This document shows positions 41,160 through 52,964 of a stretch of DNA of 64,000 nucleotides, piece by piece. Source of the DNA: Strigamia acuminata. Its lineage: Eukaryota; Arthropoda; Chilopoda; Geophilomorpha; Linotaeniidae. Position numbers and translations under genes: made by a program. Every line of letters starts with the position of its first letter. Position 1 is the stretch's first letter. The notes beneath the pieces were generated by a model, which made no database searches, had not been told where the DNA came from, and saw only the letters and a program-made list of their open reading frames with translations. The stretch covers positions 4,264,501 through 4,328,500 of the forward strand of contig OX442318.1 in assembly GCA_949358305.1 (NCBI GenBank). The letters run 5' to 3'.

Positions 41160-42480
41160 ACAGTACATACTGTATGAAAGAAAACACACAAAACTCACGT
41201 CAGCTAATTTTACTAAATGCAAGTGTTAATACTTTATTATATTATTGTTGTGTCTTCCAATCCATTTTATATAACTATGTGAATGTTAAACTTGAGAATA
41301 GATTAAAAGTTATTTCAAAGTTTACCAATTAATTTCCAAAGTTCTCTGGATACAAATGTTGAAAGTTGAAGTCACGTTGAATATTCAAAATGGCGTTGGA
41401 GTTTGAAGAAAGCACGACCACACAGTTTTAGGTAAAAAAGTACACTGAGATTTATTTAATTCAAAAGGTAACAGGTGATGCAAATGACGAGTTCGAAGAA
41501 CCAATCACAAGCATTTACAAGATGGTGAAATGCAAATGACGCGCTCGAAGGACCAATGAAGAGCGTGTCACAATTTAGAAGATTATAACATTCTTTAACA
41601 GATTAGCAACTAACATTCCGGTTGATAACAGAACAAGTTAAACCTTTTTAAATGGAAATTGAAAACATATTGCAATAAAATGATAAACAGTTAAGTGGAA
41701 ATAAAACACTTTGTAATATGAAAATATAACATACACAAATCAAATAAAATCATAAATTCACACGTAAAATTGGAAATATAAAATCAACAATACAAATCGA
41801 ATAATAAAACTAAACATAATTATTAATAAAGGACAACAATTTACTCGTAAAATCATCCGATTTTCACAGTGAACAACTTATGTTATAATATTGTATCGTC
41901 AGTTGCTAGGCTGCGACTGCCTAGCAACGTTGCTCACTCTTTACATTATAATAAACAGTTGCAACCCAGTTCAGTCCACTCATTTATCTCCGGGCTTTTT
42001 AGGCCCGAATATGAGCTTGTCCATGCAGACTACTTTCAAGCAGTCTGAATTACATCAACCATTTTTATGCAACACATTTTTATGCAAAAATTGATTACAA
42101 GTAGTTGTTTAATAATTATATATACACTTAAAGCAGAAAAATATTAACATTTGATATGCGGATAAAGGTTTAGAATATGTGTGTTATGTGTTTTGGATAG
42201 GAATATTTGATTGTACACAATTTATAACAACAAACAGGTTGGTGATTAGTCATGTAAGAAATATTCAATTTAAAATAATTTACACTCAAGAATTAATATT
42301 ATTACATCTTTATATTTAAGGATTTAATTAATGCAGTAATAGGAATAATTTGTATGCATGTAAGATTGTTTGCATTTACAAAATGTGAGAACATTTTACA
42401 ATGCGATAATCAACTTTGCAAATATAGATTATACCGCAAATTACATATGTGTTAAATTAGTCATCCAGTTAATGCAATTG
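41160..42480. other. intergenic region with LTR-like pieces and unit C 3' flank
   Basis: 41405-41600 has AT-rich sequence with a twice-repeated GATGCAAATGACG.G.TCGAAG segment; 41880-42010 (TGTTATAATATTGTATCG.., AATAAACAG, CTCCGGGCTTTTTAGGCCCG) resembles a retroelement LTR end and leader. 42110-42480 is the duplicated 3' flank found behind the other DEG/ENaC units. No gene supported. Confidence 0.4.
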
Positions 42481-42502
42481 TTTCAGACATTAAGGAAATG
42501 GG

Positions 42503-45500
42503 CTATTCGGAATTTTGCAAACTTCGGTTGAACAGAGCATTATACTTCTTCTGAACAAATGGAGATATTTGATTTGAAGTGATGTGCATTAGAATGAGCA
42601 GAGAAATTCCAAGAGTGAGGCTCAATGCATTTCCAATGTCAGAGACCAAAGTTCCGAACGAATAGAGGAATTCTTCTTTTACGAACTCAACATTATTTGT
42701 CATCATGTTGAACATTCCGAAGAACCAAGGGGGCTCATTTTTATGTGGTACATTGGATGCAGTAAGTTTGTAAGTCAATATTTGACAGGGACGTCGACAT
42801 GCACATTCTTCTTCAACAACGGTTGAGAATTGAATTTTGTGATACAAAGTGCGCACATCTTTGGCCATTGATGAAGAATTGCACATAATTGTTTTCTTCT
42901 TGATGGCAAATGGCATACTAACAAAATCGATAGAAAAAAATCAGTACACCCGTGGACAAAAAAAACTTGCCTTGTTTACAGTGAGTTAACAGTATGCAAG
43001 GGAAGTTTTATTTTGTTCACGGATGTTCATCATTAATACATTTTGGAGCTGTTTCTTAATACGCTGTTGACAGTTACCATAATGTTTACATGTACTCACT
43101 TATCCAGATAAGTGAAAATGCGAATATTACTTTTGTGGAAAACTGCATGCGTTTACAAAGAATTAGTTTTCTAACAAATGTGACGTCATATGACGTATTT
43201 AACTCTGTGTTAAACTTGCGCATTAATCATCCACAATGCACTGCGCAGAAACAACATGTCACAGCATTGTTGTGACGTCAGCTTTTCTCGATAAGTAATG
43301 AGTGGGTGTTTACATTGCAAATGGCAATGCGCAAAACACCCAAAATCTACCTCAAACAAGTGGATTTTAGTTTTCCAGATAAGTTTGACTTTTCTGGAAA
43401 ACTGATTTGTTTACATGATCAGTTTTCCAGAATAGTAAATTTCGCATTTTTACTTATCTGGATAAGTGAGTACATGTAAACTTGGTAATTGTTCCATGTG
43501 AAAAAAAAGTTTTTTAAATATTGTTTTCATGTAGATGAAATCCATGTAGATGAAATTCATGTAGATGAAATTCATGTAGATGAAATTCATGTAGATGAAA
43601 TTCATGTAGATGAAATTCATGTAGATGAAATTCATGTAGATGAAATTCAGATGAAAAAACAAAAACTGTTGACTCATGGTCTGCTCAGCTTGTCGGACTA
43701 TTGACCTTTTTCTAGTCCCTCCCGGATATAGTCATTTTAGCAATCACGTTTTAGCGACAATATGGTAATTTTCCTGTAGTGATTGACACAATCGCTACGT
43801 TTTAGCGACGCGACAACAATGTACCACTAAAAAAAATGGTTTTGCTTAAAAAAAACAGTAAGGTTAGGTTCGTGGGGGTCAAGGGGGGGCGCAGCCCCCC
43901 TCTTGTTAGCCCTTCTTAGGAATTAAACCATATGTAGAGTTGCGGTTTCCAAAGTTGCGGTAGATTCTAATACAATTAACATAGAATATGAAAAATTGTA
44001 TTAGTGCCGTTTAAGCGACCATCACTTTAGGGAACATATCATTTTAGCGATTTTTATGTTGCTAAAATGATTTGATCGCTAAAATAGGGTATCGCTAAAA
44101 TAAAATCGCGAAAATGAGATCGCTAAAATGAAGTACATTCAGTCCCCCAGCTCCTTGGGTAAGCTTACAAAGAAAGTGTGTACAGTTTATTTATACAGTA
44201 CATAGATATCTGACCTGCAGAGTTGGAGTTTTTTCATTTTCTTTTCCAAGCAGTGTTTTTTGCAATGATAATATTCACTCGCATTAGAAGTACATGGGTT
44301 TTGACGGGTATTCAAATGTTGCACCTAACACATCAGAAAGAGGCATTGTAAAGGCACATCAGCATCAATTTTATTTATCAGACACTAGGCTGATGTAATT
44401 TTTGTAGTTAGCAAAAGTTTGTAAATATTGTCTATATTTTATTTACCTTTATTGTTTTAAATGAAATTAATGTTGCATGTGAAGAAGGGGTTTCTATTTT
44501 GAAAGAATTTGGGAAATTTGGATCTCCAGGTGGACTGAAATAAATCTGAAACAAAACATAAAAGCGATTCATACTGAAAACTTGCCAATTGCAATTGTGC
44601 TTACATTTGAAACGTCTGGTTTGCAAATGTTATCCGCTTCCATTACAACAAGAATAACTATCAACATTGTTCTATACCTTTGAGGCCCTAAGAAGTTTGG
44701 AAAAAAAATTTTGAAATGGAATTGAAGGATTCATTTCAAGGGTTATTACCAAATGAATGTTTCATGCAAACACCATCCGTGTAGTTTAATTTGGTTATGT
44801 TATTGGTATAAATATCAAACATAATCATCTGAAAAATTTGTACAATACAGTGGCAAAACAATTAAATGTGTCGTGATTTTTATTGTATGATTTGTGTGTA
44901 CATTTTCTCAAATAAACGCCAGGGCGTTTAATACTTCTTTCGGCTCGGACTCCTTAGCGCCTATTTAAAGCCCTGAGCTTGATCGAAAAATCAGCGATGT
45001 TGATTTTTTTTGTAAAAATTGTATATTAAATTAGGAAGATTTTTTATTCTGGTTCAATTCAATTTTAAAGGTTTATTTAATATTTTCATTCTGATAATTA
45101 TTGGTTTTTTTATTACGAGCTTTCAGAAAATGTAAAAATCTTACTTTACCTATAATTATTTTTGAAAGTAAATGACTTACGTTGGATGGAAGTATCTGAT
45201 GATCTGTCAGTTCAGTTTGAAATTCCTCATTCCAAAGTGTTTCCGTATTGATTCCATTGAAATGTATGAGATCATAAGCATCCACTTCACACTTGGTTGA
45301 ATTTATCTTTAGATAACGGTCGAAATAGAGTTTCTTATTGTCATTGAGTTCTTCACTGTGTGGCCCTGGACAGAGAATGATGTTTGGAAATGTGACAACT
45401 GCAGGGTCTTCAATCTTGACTGTTTTCTGAATGGGTCCTGATAAGTATGTGCTTATTCGATTTTGCAGAATATAACAAAATAATAAAGTGCACATCAAAT

Positions 45501-48500
45501 AAATTGCATAAATCCATTTGGCTTTGCTCTGTGCTTTTTCCATTTCTATTTTTCGAGCAAACATTTTGAATTTCGTTTTGTGATGGTTGAAGTGGTTTTC
45601 AAATTTTTTAATGACGGTGTTATGGTTGCTGTTTTTATGTCTTATATTTCTTTTTGCGCAACCAATGAGGCAATCAATTAGAGAAAGTAGCGAAAAACCC
45701 AACCATAGACCGAGATTCCCACCAAAGTCACACAGCAGACCTATAATGGTATAAAGCCATCTTTCTTGAAACACAGTAATGTACTGATCAGTTAAATATA
45801 AATTCCACTGAACTTTGTCCGAACTTATTTCATCTATTTGGAAATCATGAACTTCATTTTCGCAGCTTCTTGTGCAGTTACAGTCATTAGTTGGCATTAG
45901 TCCTTGTACTCTATTTTTGTTTTTTACAAACAAGTCGGCTGTAACTTTTGAATTGTTGCAAGGATTGTTGCATTGTTTCAGAAATGAATATGGAATGCTA
46001 ATAGTTAAAAATGAGTATAACAATAATTGTTTTTTTTTTAAATTAAAAGGTTACCAGAGTTTAAAACTACATTTTCTCTGCATTAGGCGGAACAATCGGC
46101 AGGTATGACTTAAGGTGGAAACACAAGGGAGTGGGTAAGATTTCAAAGCTTGCTAGTACAAGTTTAAAGAGGGAGTCATTTACAAGCTCTCTTGACCCGC
46201 TTTTGGCTTACCAGCTTAACTGGCAAACTCAAGCCAGCTAGGTAGCTAGCAAGAATTTTCTGCCAAAATCTCTTCCAAGAATTTCCTCACGATTCTGATT
46301 GGCCATCAAAGTCAGATGACCAAAACACCAGCAAGCGTGAAGCTGGTAAATTAAACTCAGTTTGATCGGAGCGGGTGAGTACAAGCTCGCTTCAGAACAA
46401 AGCTTCGAATAAAAACGCATGCTTGTGTTTGCTCAAGTGGGCGACCTCGGACACCCTTCCAAGAGTTTGGAATGTGTCTCCATTTTTATTGCAAACATCA
46501 GTCTGATTTTTCTAAGCCAATAGGAGTGTCTATTGTGAATAGGTTAGAGCCTCCAGTAAAATAAAACCTTAGTGTACTTTTAATTTTTACCTGCTCTGTT
46601 GTGTTTCCACCTGTAGAGAACGGAAACTCAAACAAACAACAAACAAACACTGAGACACAACATCACACTCAACTGACACAACCTTATCTAAATAAATATT
46701 CTTTCATCTCACTCCAGACGTAGTTCTATGTTGCTCGTTTGCAATTTTTCATTAAATTGTTGTTTGCAAACCTGATGAAAGGCTTATTACATTTTTTTGC
46801 TAAAGAATATGAGTGTGTTTGTCATTCTGATTGTTGAACTCCATGTGTTATTTTACTACGTAGAGAATAGTTTTACTTAAATATATAAAAGCACTACGGT
46901 AGTTTTGTACGAATGGAGAAAGATGAAACTGTATACTCTGACCCATCATAAGAAACACACTATACTCTGGTTCGACTCAAGAGTATACCCTTCTAAGAGC
47001 CGCATTACTCCTAACTCAAGTTTTATTACTACTACTAGGAAAAGTAGTTTTTATTTTTATTATGATTTGTGATTGTTATTACCATTTAAGTTGATATAAT
47101 TTTGATTATTTTATACTTATTATACTTATTAAACTTATTAAATAAGGTTCTATGAACATATGAGTGAAAAACTCATGTTTGTTATGGTGTTTGGGTCTAC
47201 ATTTTTGGATCACTACACCAGTGATGCGGCTCTTAGAAGGGCATACTCTTGGTCGAACCAGAGTATAGTTCCGAGCCTATTCACTGGTGTAGGGCTACAT
47301 AAAAGTAGGCCAAAATACCAGAAATAGAACAGATGTGTACACTGTTAGAGAGGAGTAAATAGGCTCGGCCAATAGGAACAGGTGTTAGTAGTGTGTTTCT
47401 AACGGTGAGCCTGAGTATACATGGTGTCAGCATACAGTACATCTCCTTTCAACAACAATACATGTAGGATAGTTCTTTAAACAACATTTTTTATATTATT
47501 ACCGTATTACCTCACATTAAGCTGCATGCCGGTATAACTCGAATTATACCAGCATGCCGATAAACCTCGTTTACAACGGCATGCCGGTGTAAGTGAGTAC
47601 TAATTTTTTTTTAAAGAATTTAGCCAAAACAACCAAAAAAATCATTTTTTGTTGTCCAAAATGTAGGAAATTTGTATAACATTTCCCAAATTTTAGTAGT
47701 AATCTTCAGAATATCAATAAAACTTTAATTTTAGACCCAAAATTCAATATAATTATTCATCTGGGCTCTTTAAAAAAAAAACAAGAAAAAAAAGTTTTTC
47801 ACTTATACAAGTACCGGCATGTTTCGTTTTATATCGGCATGCCGGTATACACTTTTTGGACAAAATTTTAAAAACCTGCTAAACCCATGCCCAACGGCAT
47901 GCCGCTTTATGTGAGGTATAATAAGCTTACATCAAAACAACTGGTTAATGGACATTAGCAATATGAGTTATGCCTTACCAACAGGGTTCCTTTTCGAACA
48001 TCTGTTCAGTGCATCGTATGGCACACGATCTGAACTGTTCGTTCAGCACACACGGCTCTTTTTTCGTGCTTAAGAAAGAATACTGGAAAAAATTAAAATA
48101 ATTCAGTATATTCTGTGTGGGTGGTGTGGTCATATGATGGGCCCCAGAAGTTCTTCGTTCCAGAGAATGTCCAGTCAGACAAGTGTATGTTCTATTTAGT
48201 TCGGAGAAATGTCAAATGCGCGGATTAGATTGAGTACAGTCGTGATGGTTTTTGGCTGTTTTTGTGTCCATTTGGTTTATAGAAACGGTAAAAACCATTA
48301 AAACCGGTACTTTGAATGCCCCTAATCTTTTTGGTGATGACACCACTATGCCTTCAGTATGCCTTTTTCAAGGAAGGGTCTCACCTATGTGCATAGGCAT
48401 GAGTTCTGTTCAGTGGAGAAAAGTCCTGATGCCACCCTGGTCACTATTTGTCAGTAACATATCCCTATGTGCATGGAAAGATTCCTAGTCCATTGCCTTA

Positions 48501-49794
48501 ACCACTAGGCCACCACCACAAACTATTATTGTTTTCAGGCAGACAGTCATGTTGGTGAACAAAGCTGTGATGTAAATTACTTTTGGTTTCAGAGTAAGGT
48601 TAGTATAGACTAATCACCAAGTGTAGTGCTACACTTGACCTTTTTACTCAAAAAAGTGAAAAGATGATGGTTCTACACATAGTAAAGAATGTGTGTGTTG
48701 TCACTGTTTGTAACAATGTGAAAGCGCGCTGCATTTAAATAATGAAAGTATTGACTGTTTAGATAATAACAATACTTTATTTTAAAAAAAATTAAACAAT
48801 TGTGAGGGACTCACTCCTACAGTCTCCTTGTTAGCACTTTAAGTAATAATTTATTTAATCACTAATTTTACCTTTTTGATGGTGATACCAAGAGATATTT
48901 GAACCTGTTTCTGTAAGACGAAGACAAATTGAAAATCAAACGGTGCATCCCATGTAACCTAAAATGGGATAATGTAAAAATGAGTCTGAAATATAGAATA
49001 ATTTGTATATCGTACCGCATAACTTGAAAAAGGTGTATGCAACTCTAATTTCATTGTCATTGTAAGTTCAGAATATTCTAATGATCTGTTAACTAAGTAA
49101 TAAATGTAACAGTTTACCCAATGAAACACAGAAACCCTAAGAAAATTCTAATTTGGGAGTTTGGTAATCAGTTGCTCAATGCTCTACATCGCTAATACTT
49201 AACTCTTTACTTGCGTACATAAGCCAAGAGGTGTCATTTGGTGTTTTTTATGAAATCCCAAAGGTATGTTTGGCTACAAGAATATACAAAAATAAAATTG
49301 AGATACAGACACAAAAATTTAAATCTGACCTTGTAGTTAACTTTTCCAAATGTCAGCTTTTCAATTACATCAATTTGGTAGTCTAAACTCCAATGTTTTG
49401 ACAGGTCGAAATCAACTGATTTTATGAGTAAGCTCTGAGTGTCATATAACAGATCAACTTTTAATCCTCTTTGTTTCATGTAATGTATTGTGTAAGTATT
49501 ATATCTTGTGCAAATAGACACAGGTGGAAATTGACAGTGTTCCATTTTCTTTCGATGTACGTCAACAGCCTTTGGTTCTGTCAAGAAGTACGAGATGCGA
49601 TCATACATTTGATAGAAATAAATGAGAAAGCAGATGACCACGACAAATGCCCAAATTATACGAAATATGCGTGAACGTGTACAGTCTAGAAGGACGTAAA
49701 ACTCGGGGCTTACATCCCTATCGTTGTTGATAGCCTCAATGATTGAAGATGTTATTGCGCGGCGATTTATTCTGAATCTGCGTTGATTGAGCAT
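42503..49794 (-). CDS. tandem-fused DEG/ENaC channel, unit C (9 exons, 752 aa)
   Basis: Exons: 49794-49330, 48958-48872, 48082-47979, 45997-45181, 44828-44750, 44687-44605, 44545-44447, 44324-44215, 42917-42503; lengths identical to unit A, all open, GT-AG junctions, no frame break. Domain 1: TM1 near 43-62, TM2 with CDFGGNLGLWLGFSLLSL; domain 2: TM1 (WIYAIYLMCTLLFCYIL), ectodomain with LNYTDGVCMKHSF, C-terminal TM2 [17 protein letters not shown]. Differs from unit A by scattered substitutions only, most in the extracellular parts. A conserved donor (52264) suggests a leader exon. Introns carry several MITEs absent from unit A. Expected role: membrane cation channel. Confidence 0.85.
43083..43483. 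mobile_element. MITE with long inverted ends in unit C intron 8
   Basis: GTTTACATGTACTCACTTATCCAGATAAGTGAAAATGCG and its inverse (AAATTTCGCATTTTTACTTATCTGG..) form ends of 50-60 bp; an inner pair GGAAAACTG/CAGTTTTCC extends the fold. Unit B is uninterrupted at this place. Non-coding. Confidence 0.7.
43531..43650. repeat. 15-bp minisatellite
   Basis: Eight tandem copies of GTAGATGAAATTCAT (first copy GTAGATGAAATCCAT). At the same place unit B has the single-copy TTTACATGTAGATTTTAG, so it arose by local expansion in unit C. Confidence 0.9.
43731..44142. mobile_element. MITE built of TTTTAGCGA repeats
   Basis: Starts GTCATTTTAGCAATCACGTTTTAGCGAC and ends ATCGCTAAAATGAAGTAC; the motif TTTTAGCGA/TCGCTAAAA occurs about ten times in both orientations. 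The centre has a GC-rich GTGGGGGTCAAGGGGGGGCG segment. No transposase. Confidence 0.55.
45181..45997 (-). CDS. unit C exon 4: fusion exon
   Basis: 817 nt, identical in length and phase to unit A exon 4: ectodomain 1 end (CNNPCNNSKVTADL, CNCTRSCENE), TM2 with GFS, linker (CAKRNIRHKNSNHNTVIKKF), second TM1 and VTFPNIILCPGPHS. Conservation of an open frame through the linker in two diverged copies supports selection on the fused protein. Confidence 0.9.
46111..46615. mobile_element. MITE family AAGGTGGAAACA, copy 2 (unit C intron 3)
   Basis: Ends TAAGGTGGAAACACAAGGGAG and CTCTGTTGTGTTTCCACCTG, interior like 14588-14987 but longer. Not present in unit A. Confidence 0.7.
46880..47458. mobile_element. 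fold-back insertion in unit C intron 3
   Basis: ACTATACTCTGGTTCGACTC..AGTATACCCTTCTAAGAGCCGCAT (46965-47013) is inverted at 47221-47268. Relative to unit A (CTACACATGTAGGATAG) this block is extra. Sequence beyond the right arm (47270-47455) contains another TGTGTTTCT..ACGGTGAGCCTGAGTATAC piece related to the left side. Confidence 0.6.
47505..47923. mobile_element. MITE with GGCATGCCG repeats in unit C intron 3
   Basis: Ends ACCTCACATTAAGCTGCATGCCGG and CGGCATGCCGCTTTATGTGAGGT are inverted. GCATGCCG occurs at least six times. Unit A reads TTATTAATAAGCCTACATC across the site. No coding sequence. Confidence 0.75.
48180..48515 (-). repeat. SINE-like repeat in unit C intron 2
   Basis: Shares a block with 8650-8870; on the minus strand it begins GTGGTGGCCTAGTGGTTAAGGC, which has an A-box-like TGGCCTAGTGG. 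Without a B box the SINE call is tentative. Confidence 0.35.
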
Positions 49795-49989
49795 CTAGAT
49801 AGAAAAGGGTTGGATTAATAGGTATGTTGTTGTTTTGTGCTTTCTAAGAATTGTCTGACTTAATGAATAAACGAACGATCTTAGCAACTAGTGGACATAT
49901 GGCAATTTCTTAGTTTTACGTTTGCCTAACAATTCATTTTTTGGAGTTGAAACAGGTGGCATTACATTAAAATATGAATGCAATTTAAA

Positions 49990-50545
49990 TTTTTTTTTTG
50001 TTATGACTGGCATGGTTTTTGCCATGCCAGCCTGGGGACTTGTTACCATGGTGTGGGACGCATACTCTCGTAGTAATTGGACAGGGACTACAGATTGTTG
50101 GGTTGTTGGCCTTTAATCCGTAGTCTAGAGGTCGGAGTCTCCCATCTACCGGTGTGTTGGCAGTCACACTAGCGCACGCTACACCAGCAACCGGCCTGTC
50201 ACAGACAGGGAGTGATCTCCATGGGTGATGTGGCCGGTTTAACATATACATTCCTCCATACTTACCAGTACAGTCCATGTACCCGCTCATGGAGGCTATG
50301 GTGGATCCATCATTGCACTACTGAGCATCACAGTGGTGAATGGGGAGGAGAGCAGAGTCATCAGAGGGCATGACTGTCCTTGCTGGCTTCAAGACTCCTA
50401 CTACATGTCTGTCTTGGTTGAGACCCAGCGCTCTTTTCTCTACTCCACACACCACTCAGCTCCCTCTTTAACCTATACTGGGTTATACCACTCCGCAAGG
50501 AGGGATAACCTTAGGTCCATTGGGCGGTGGGTGGCCAAGCGGTTA
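49990..50545 (+). repeat. interspersed repeat upstream of unit C
   Basis: Counterpart of 10560-11140 at the same distance from exon 1, so it was present before duplication. Shares ACCATGGTGTGGGACGCATACTC, GCACGCTACACCAGCAACC, CTTGCTGGCTTCAAGAC, ACTGGGTTATACCACTC. Confidence 0.6.
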
Positions 50546-52025
50546 CATTCTGTAGTTTAGTGGTTAGGTAAAGAAGTGGAAGTAGTGGAAGTAAGGAAAT
50601 CAAAAGGGGAAAAAAGTAATCAAGAAAAATTAAGCAACTTTTTTGTTGCATCAACTTAAAACACATTAGCCAGTAATAAGCTTAACTACACACTCCAAAA
50701 TAGATCCAGCTCACAAACTAACAAAAAAAGCTATAACTGAAAATATTCAAAGCGGGACGAAGAAGGTCATGATGGATTGCCTTCCTAAAAGTGTGCCGCA
50801 ATGTTAAAAATTTGAGAACCCCTGCTTTAGACCAATGGGTCAAGAGGGAGGTTTGGGCCATAAGTAGTCAACATGGTAGTGTGGGAGACCTTTGTTAATT
50901 TGGCCCCCAACTGTTCATCCAATCAAAACTACAGTTGTAAGTTGTTTTGATTGGACCCTCTTTTTTCCCAGCATTTCTTTACTTTTTTGTTTGGGGCCAA
51001 CAGTATGCCAGCCGCTTAAATCAAAAGACCAGCACTATTTCTATGTTTGCAGAATTCCTGCCCACGTATAGGATTGAGAAAATAAAGTGGAATGCCTGGT
51101 TTCATTACTCATTACAAGGGAAGAGAATGACACGAGGCATGACGGTAAAAATAGCAGCTTTCAGAGGTGCGATACGGCTAGGTGAGAGATGTATGCGCTG
51201 ATTATGACGCAAAACAAAAGAGTTGGGGTTGGCGTTCGCACTCAGAGTTTAAGAGACAAGTCTCGGTCAACAGCTGGGTGTGAAGTTATTCTGAAAAGTT
51301 AATTTGCCCAGAAGTCACCTCAGATCACGTGATTGATGGATTGATCAACTGTGATCAGAGGTGAGGCAGAAATAAGAAAGTGGTTGTTGGAGAAATGTAA
51401 TGCGCAAAAACTTATTCCCTTATTCCCTTATCCAAACATTCCCTGGTCCGGGACAAATTTATGGGATCCATCCTAATTTTTGGATTACACAGAATACACT
51501 GTATCTATAAATTTGCAAATTTGTTCAAGAAACTTACATTGGTTGTCAGACATGACAAAAACATGGAACAAGGAGTAGAATTCAATCGGCTTACCTGAGC
51601 AACAAAAAGTTATTATTTCTAGTTTACTTCAAGCAAACTCTTATAATTGATAAACATTGATATCTCGATTATTACACCACAGCTTTGAGTTTAATTAAAT
51701 TTAATAAAAAAAATTGTGTTAGATTAATTTCCAATTTCTAAGCAGAATTGATTCCGGCTTATTTGATGAAATGATTATTCTCGGGATTGGTTGAATCCAG
51801 TCACATGACACATCAAGTAATCGACTAATCAAAGTAATCAAAGTAATCAACTAATCGCTCATTTAATGAAACCCCTTAATGTTAGAGTTGTAGCCAATAA
51901 ATATCGACTGAAAAGAAAAACCGTCTAGTTTTGAAATTTGTAAAGTTAAAGCCAAACCTTAATTTTATATTATTTTAAAGAGTATAAACTCTCAGTTTGA
52001 ATTCCTTTTAAACAATCAAATACAT
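50546..52025. mobile_element. 1.5-kb insertion block between unit C leader and exon 1
   Basis: Unit A has the flanking sequences (11100 and 11110) adjacent, so this block is extra in unit C. It has GCCGCAATGTTAAAAATTTGAGAACCCCTGC (50790), like the ends of some hAT elements, and TTAATGAAACCCCTTAATG (51872), the right end of the 6151-7606 family. No open frame of substance. Confidence 0.45.
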
Positions 52026-52064
52026 TCATACAACACTGCAGATACTGGTTTGATGTTTTGTTAA

Positions 52065-52225
52065 AAATAAACTTAACAGTAGCTGCAATCAAAAATAAAA
52101 ATAACGATTTTAAATGTATTTTAAGTTTTAACATGGGTTTAAATAGGAAATTATGTCATTTTTGTTTTAAAATTGAAGTAACATACAAAATATTTTAGTT
52201 TTTGAATGCAGCTACTGCAAACTAA
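52065..52225. repeat. short fold-back repeat, unit C copy
   Basis: AACTTAACAGTAGCTGCAATCAAAAA is mirrored by TTTTTGAATGCAGCTACTGCAAA; counterpart of 11145-11295, partly inverted inside. Confidence 0.5.
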
Positions 52226-52263
52226 TTTATTTTTTGAACATACAACCTCGTCATTATACTTAC

Positions 52264-52458
52264 CATATCATAAGGCGTAGTCTGCCAAACAGTTACCAAG
52301 CCAAACAGTAAATTTAGTAAATGGAAATGAAAATGCAAATGTGGCCTCTTGTCTATTCCATTGCACTGAAGGTGTACTTGTTGTTTCTGTTTGAAGATTG
52401 AAACTGTGATGACTATTTCATAAATAATAGAATGTTGTGCTGTCGCCAAACCCTGCAA
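52264..52458 (-). CDS. possible leader exon of unit C
   Basis: Open frame ending LVTVWQTTPYDM before donor ATG|GTAAGTATAATGAC, matching the unit A leader (11363). Only the last 35 bp are alike, so the upstream limit is uncertain and the exon may be largely 5' UTR. Confidence 0.35.
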
Positions 52459-52674
52459 AAACCAGTTATTACTGCTTTAAACCCATTATTAACTCACTAT
52501 GTTGTACAGATATACTGCTACCACTGTAGGTGGACATTCAGGCATGATGTTGACAAGCTAGAATTAACAAATCTTGACAGGAATGAACAAGAATGACTGA
52601 AACATCAATAAAATTTCTTTTCACAGAACTTGTGAGTGAGGATTTAATTTTAATTTTTTACTTTATTTTCAAGA

Positions 52675-52962
52675 CTTAAGGTGTAAGATTTAAAAGCTTG
52701 CTTTTACTTGAAAAAGCGACTAAAAACTTGCCCGATCAAACTAAGTTTAATTTACCAACTTCAAGCTTGCTGGTGTTTTGGTCATGTGACTTTAACAGCC
52801 AATCAGAATCGTGAGGAAATTCTTGGAGGAGATCTTGGCAGAAATTTCTGGCAGTCATTTTTACAAGTAGCTAGCCAGCAAGGCAGCTTGTAAATGTTTC
52901 CCTCTTTAAACTTGTGCTAGCAAGCTTTGGAATCTTACCCGCTCCCTTGTGTTTCCACCTTA
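52675..52962. mobile_element. MITE family AAGGTGGAAACA, copy 3, left end truncated
   Basis: Right end CCCGCTCCCTTGTGTTTCCACCTTA intact; the left begins TTAAGGTG then jumps to TAAGATTTAAAAGCTTGC, missing GAAACACAAGGGAGCGGG. Interior matches 14588-14987. Confidence 0.65.
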
Positions 52963-52964
52963 GA

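Noticed and set aside
43489-43704. HVDEI repeat protein
   Set aside because: Translation of a 15-bp minisatellite within intron 8 of unit C.
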